DNA of 15,986 nucleotides from Candidatus Bipolaricaulota bacterium (GTDB taxonomy: Bacteria > Bipolaricaulota > Bipolaricaulia > UBA7950 > UBA9294). Location of the stretch: assembly GCA_021163015.1 (NCBI GenBank), contig JAGGXO010000029.1:1-15986 (forward strand), written 5' to 3'. Positions within the stretch are counted from its first letter, which is position 1. Every line of letters starts with the position of its first letter. A program made the position numbers and the translations under genes. Positions 13,239 through 15,986 of this stretch are shown piece after piece. Below the pieces are notes generated by a model that saw nothing but the letters and a program-made list of their open reading frames with translations, was not told the DNA's origin and searched no databases.

Positions 13239-13487
13239 TTAGCCTATCCCCAGATCTACGGCTCGCACAGTTGCCGGCAAGGCGTCTGCCCGCTGAAATG
13301 GCCGCACGTCTGCTGTGACTACACATTCCTCTTTCAGGTACAATATCACATTGTCGATGGCACGGATCTTCCCGCGCGCGAGGCTCTTCTCCCCGTTTAC
13401 AGACAGCGTTCCTGCGAGTCCGACGATAAGCTGGGCTGTGACAGGCTTTGTCAGTCTGTCAGATAAGCGTTGTATGAACCGTTTCAT
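13239..13487 (-). CDS. Small conserved-looking protein of unknown function between focA and mobA
   Basis: The 82-residue product is not one I recognise. It begins with a basic, amphipathic segment (KRFIQRLSDRLTK), then TAQLIVGLAGTLSVNGEK, and continues with alternating residues suggesting a small beta-rich domain (RGKIRAIDNVILYL, VVTADVRPFQ, ATVRAVDLG). It has one cysteine and no signal peptide. The ATG at 13487 has only a weak ribosome site; a TTG four codons upstream is the alternative. It lies on the same strand as fdhF, focA and mobA, so a role tied to formate dehydrogenase or its cofactor is a guess from context. A small hairpin (CGCGGA-CAAA-TCCGCG, 13212-13227) lies just after its stop. 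Confidence 0.55.
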   Translation of the reverse strand: MKRFIQRLSDRLTKPVTAQLIVGLAGTLSVNGEKSLARGKIRAIDNVILYLKEECVVTADVRPFQRADALPATVRAVDLGIG

Positions 13488-13512
13488 TGCTGTATCCAAG
13501 CTGAGGAAATGC

Positions 13513-13540
13513 GTGGCCGCGAGATGATCCTCGCGGCCAC
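13513..13540 (-). terminator. Strong GC-rich stem-loop after focA
   Basis: GTGGCCGCGAG (13513-13523) and CTCGCGGCCAC (13530-13540) form a perfect 11-bp stem with a 6-base loop, 13 bases past the focA stop in the minus direction. The following bases on the minus strand (GCATTTCC) hold only three Ts. It may be a partial terminator or an mRNA-stabilising hairpin that lowers expression of the two genes downstream. Confidence 0.5.
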
Positions 13541-13553
13541 ACGTCGATATGTC

Positions 13554-14393
13554 CTAGGTGCTCTTTGCGCTACGCAGGTAAACGACCCAATACAGAGTAG
13601 CCACGAAGAACGCGCCGCCGATGATGTTTCCCAACGTAACCGGGATCAGGTTCATCACCATCCCTCCAATTGTCAGGTGAGAAAGCTTGTCGGCAAGGCC
13701 CGCTGTTGCAACGATCGCCGTCTGTCCCTTCATTACCAAGCCCATGGGGATGAAGAACATATTGGCGACACTATGCTCAAACCCGCTCGCTACAAACGCC
13801 ATGATCGGGAAGAAGATCGCCCACACTTTCCCGATCACTGTGCGCGCCGAAACGGCCATCCACACAGCAAGGCAGACGAGCCAGTTACACATGATGCCGC
13901 GGGCAAACGCCTGCAGGAATGTCAGATTTACCTTGCCATTTGCGATCGCCAGTGCCTTGGCGCCCACGAGTCCGCCATCGGTCTTCCATAGACCGCTCCA
14001 GTACATGAGGAGCACAAGCAGGAGCGAACCGACCAAGTTTGCGAAGTAGACTATTGTCCAGTTACGCAGCAGCCTGCTCACCCCTACTTGCCGATCGAGG
14101 ACGGAGAGGAAGATGAGGTTGTTCCCAGTGAACAGCTCCGCTCCAGCGATGACAACTAACATCAGGCCTACACTGAAGACCGCTCCGCCGATCAGTTTGG
14201 CCATGCCCACACCGAGGAAGCTAGCCATATCGTGAGTGACCATTATCGCCAGCTCCGCACCAAAGCCGATATACACCCCGGCGAAGATACCGAGGATCGT
14301 CAGTTTCAGTGCGCTTGCTTGCGTTTTTGCAACACACACCGTCCGCGTCAGGCTATCAGCAACCGTTGCTGGATTCTTGCACTCGATTTCCAT
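13554..14393 (-). CDS. focA: Formate/nitrite transporter family channel (FocA-like)
   Basis: The 279-residue membrane protein belongs to the FNT family of pentameric channels for formate and similar small anions. Six membrane helices are apparent. Family blocks are AGVYIGFGAELAI, the GAELFTGNN loop region, GIMCNWLVCLAVW, and FVASGFEHSVANMFFIP with the conserved pore histidine of the GFEHSVANM motif. The ATG at 14393 has a strong AAGGAGG upstream. It begins 30 bases after the formate dehydrogenase stop on the same strand, which argues for formate rather than nitrite as substrate. An 11-bp stem-loop follows the gene. Confidence 0.93.
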   Translation of the reverse strand: MEIECKNPATVADSLTRTVCVAKTQASALKLTILGIFAGVYIGFGAELAIMVTHDMASFLGVGMAKLIGGAVFSVGLMLVVIAGAELFTGNNLIFLSVLDRQVGVSRLLRNWTIVYFANLVGSLLLVLLMYWSGLWKTDGGLVGAKALAIANGKVNLTFLQAFARGIMCNWLVCLAVWMAVSARTVIGKVWAIFFPIMAFVASGFEHSVANMFFIPMGLVMKGQTAIVATAGLADKLSHLTIGGMVMNLIPVTLGNIIGGAFFVATLYWVVYLRSAKST

Positions 14394-14423
14394 TGAAGAA
14401 ACCTCCTTACAAATTGGTTTGTG

Positions 14424-15986
14424 CTACGCCTTCTCGATTTGACAGGCAGCAACCTTGAACTCTGGGATCTTCGCTCTTGGGTCCAGGGCGTCATTAGTGA
14501 GCCTGTTTGCTGCTGCCTCGGCAAAGTGGAACGGCACGAACACTGATCCTTCCGCCACCCTTTCCGTCACCTTTGCCATAGTTACGATCTCACCCCTACG
14601 GGTGCGAACCTTAACCCGGCCCTTGTCCTTCAGACCAAGACGGGACGCATCGCTTGGATGGATCTCCGCATACCCTTCGTTGACAAACGAATTCAGCGCG
14701 TCTACCCGGCGGCTCATTGTTCCAGTGTGGTAGTGGAACAGGATCCGGCCAGTTGAGAGGATGAACGGGTACTCATCGTTCGGAAGCTCCGCCGGCTCGA
14801 TGAAATCGACCGGATGGAACTTGCCCAACCCACGGCTAAATTTCCCCTTGTGGAGATACATCGTGCCGGGGTGATCGTCGCTTGTGCATGGCCATTGCAG
14901 GCCGTCTGGCACGAGGCGATGATGATGGATCCCTCCGTATATTGGAGTTATGGAGGCGATTTCATCCATGATCTGGGCGGCGTTATTGTAGTGCATGTGA
15001 TAGCCGAATAGATCGGCAAGCTTACACACGATCTCCCAGTCGGGGAGCGCCTCTCCCGGTGAATCGACGACCTTGCGCAACAACAGCACGCGTCGCTCGG
15101 TGTTGGTGAACGTCCCTTCTGTCTCGGCGAACGACGCCGCGGGTAGAACGACATCAGCAAGCTGTGCGGTCTCGCTCAGGAAAATGTCGCTCACGACGAG
15201 GAATTCGAGGTTTTTCAACGCCTCCTCCACGTGGTTCAGGTTCGGGTCGGAGACCATCGGGTTCTCGCCCATGACGACCATCCCCTTCACTTTGCCTTCC
15301 GCTGCAGCATGCATCATCTCGACGATGGTGAGTCCAACCTTGGGTGAAAGCTTTGCGCCCCAAATCTCCTCGAACTTTGCCTGCGTTGCCGGGTCTGCCA
15401 CTTTCTGGTAACCGGAGTAGACGTTGGGTAGACAGCCCAGATCGCATGCCCCCTGCACGTTGTTCTGCCCGCGCAGTGGATTGACACCGGTGGATGCCTT
15501 CCCGACATTCCCGGTGAGCATTGCCAGGTTTGCAGTAGAGAGGACGTTATCCGTCCCGGTTGTGTGCTGCGTGATTCCCATCGAGTAGATGAGCGAGGAG
15601 GTCTCAGCGATGGCGTAGATCTGTGCCGCTTCCCGCAGTTGGTCCGCAGGGATGCCTGTGATCTTCTCCACCTTCTCTGGGGTGTACTGTTCAATCACTT
15701 TACGGAACTCGTCGAACCCCTCGGTGCGCTCGTTGATAAACTTCTCGTCTTGTAGTCCTTCGCTCAAGATGACGTTCATCATCCCGTTCATCCACGCTAC
15801 GTCTGTTCCATTCTTCTGTCGGAGCCACAGGGTGGCATCCTTAACCAGGTCGATCTTTCGCGGATCGACGACGATCAACTTCGCCCCGTGTTGGTGGACT
15901 GCCTTGCGAATGAGGGCGCCAATCACCGGGTGGGTTTCGGTGGTGTTGGATCCGGTGACGAGGATGCACTTCGCGTGCTCCAGCTC
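14424..15986 (-). CDS. fdhF: Formate dehydrogenase alpha subunit, molybdopterin oxidoreductase (C-terminal 520 residues)
   Basis: The frame is open to the window edge, so the 5' end is missing; 520 residues and the stop are visible. This part holds most of the molybdopterin oxidoreductase domain, with AKCILVTGSNTTETHPV at the edge, GITQHTTGTDN, LAMLTGNVGKASTGVNPLRGQNNVQGACDLG and MGENPMVSDP, and the C-terminal dinucleotide-binding domain from about visible residue 405 (ILSTGRILFHYHTGTMSRR, then PFHFAEAAANRLTNDALDP). These match FdhF/FdhA, which interconverts formate and CO2 using Mo or W bis-MGD. The catalytic Cys or Sec, the [4Fe-4S] motif and any NuoG-like N-terminal extension lie outside, so metal and electron partner are unknown. 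It is followed by focA. Confidence 0.93.
   Translation of the reverse strand, partial: ELEHAKCILVTGSNTTETHPVIGALIRKAVHQHGAKLIVVDPRKIDLVKDATLWLRQKNGTDVAWMNGMMNVILSEGLQDEKFINERTEGFDEFRKVIEQYTPEKVEKITGIPADQLREAAQIYAIAETSSLIYSMGITQHTTGTDNVLSTANLAMLTGNVGKASTGVNPLRGQNNVQGACDLGCLPNVYSGYQKVADPATQAKFEEIWGAKLSPKVGLTIVEMMHAAAEGKVKGMVVMGENPMVSDPNLNHVEEALKNLEFLVVSDIFLSETAQLADVVLPAASFAETEGTFTNTERRVLLLRKVVDSPGEALPDWEIVCKLADLFGYHMHYNNAAQIMDEIASITPIYGGIHHHRLVPDGLQWPCTSDDHPGTMYLHKGKFSRGLGKFHPVDFIEPAELPNDEYPFILSTGRILFHYHTGTMSRRVDALNSFVNEGYAEIHPSDASRLGLKDKGRVKVRTRRGEIVTMAKVTERVAEGSVFVPFHFAEAAANRLTNDALDPRAKIPEFKVAACQIEKA

Noticed and set aside
1..15986. Mobile elements, CRISPR arrays, tRNA/rRNA genes
   Set aside because: No transposase, integrase, regularly spaced repeats or tRNA-like folds were seen on reading both strands, although short RNAs could be missed by eye.

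Overview
This is a gene-dense bacterial window with moderate base composition. There are no visible insertion sequences, tRNA or rRNA genes, or CRISPR arrays. Its theme is nickel, hydrogen and formate metabolism beside a few housekeeping and carbon genes. The gene set is an archaeal-type fructose-1,6-bisphosphate aldolase/phosphatase, a NAD(P)-coupled group 3 (Hox-type) [NiFe] hydrogenase, a molybdenum/tungsten formate dehydrogenase with FocA, and a NikR-regulated metal importer. It suggests an anaerobic, H2/formate-using bacterium, possibly an acetogen-like or deep-branching lineage such as Bipolaricaulota/Acetothermia (inference, low confidence). The solute-binding protein has a Sec signal without a lipobox, which favours a cell with a periplasm.

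Layout. (1) 1-1865, minus strand: FBP aldolase/phosphatase -> hpt -> tsaD, tightly packed, with tsaD cut by the window edge. (2) 2033-2824, plus: a nitrilase-superfamily amidohydrolase, divergent from region 1. (3) 3012-6375, plus: a promoter with two tandem NikR half-sites, then nikR, a ZnuA/TroA-like binding protein, an FmdE-domain protein, an ABC ATPase and an ABC-3 permease, ending in a stem-loop terminator. (4) 6384-11966, minus and convergent with region 3: a seven-gene hydrogenase operon in the order hndB-like, hoxU, hoxY, hoxH, maturation protease, hoxE, hoxF. (5) 11967-12583: a gene-free 617-base regulatory region with a CRP/FNR-type palindrome, a 17-bp palindrome and a long inverted repeat. 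(6) 12584-15986, minus: fdhF (its 5' end lies outside the window) -> focA -> a small unknown gene -> mobA.

How they fit together. The NikR operon would import nickel or a nickel complex. The convergent hydrogenase uses it, and its own maturation protease is encoded in the same operon. The diaphorase subunits would pass electrons between H2 and NAD(P). Formate dehydrogenase, its cofactor enzyme MobA and the formate channel handle formate/CO2 and formate transport. FBP aldolase/phosphatase would send newly fixed carbon into gluconeogenesis.

The most unusual points are these. The NikR operator is a tandem direct repeat rather than an inverted repeat. The binding protein lacks the usual three metal-binding histidines. 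An FmdE-like gene sits inside the nickel operon. Two separate thioredoxin-like domains of the hydrogenase diaphorase (the HndB-like protein and the N-terminus of HoxF) have lost every cluster-binding cysteine, while HoxE keeps all of its own.
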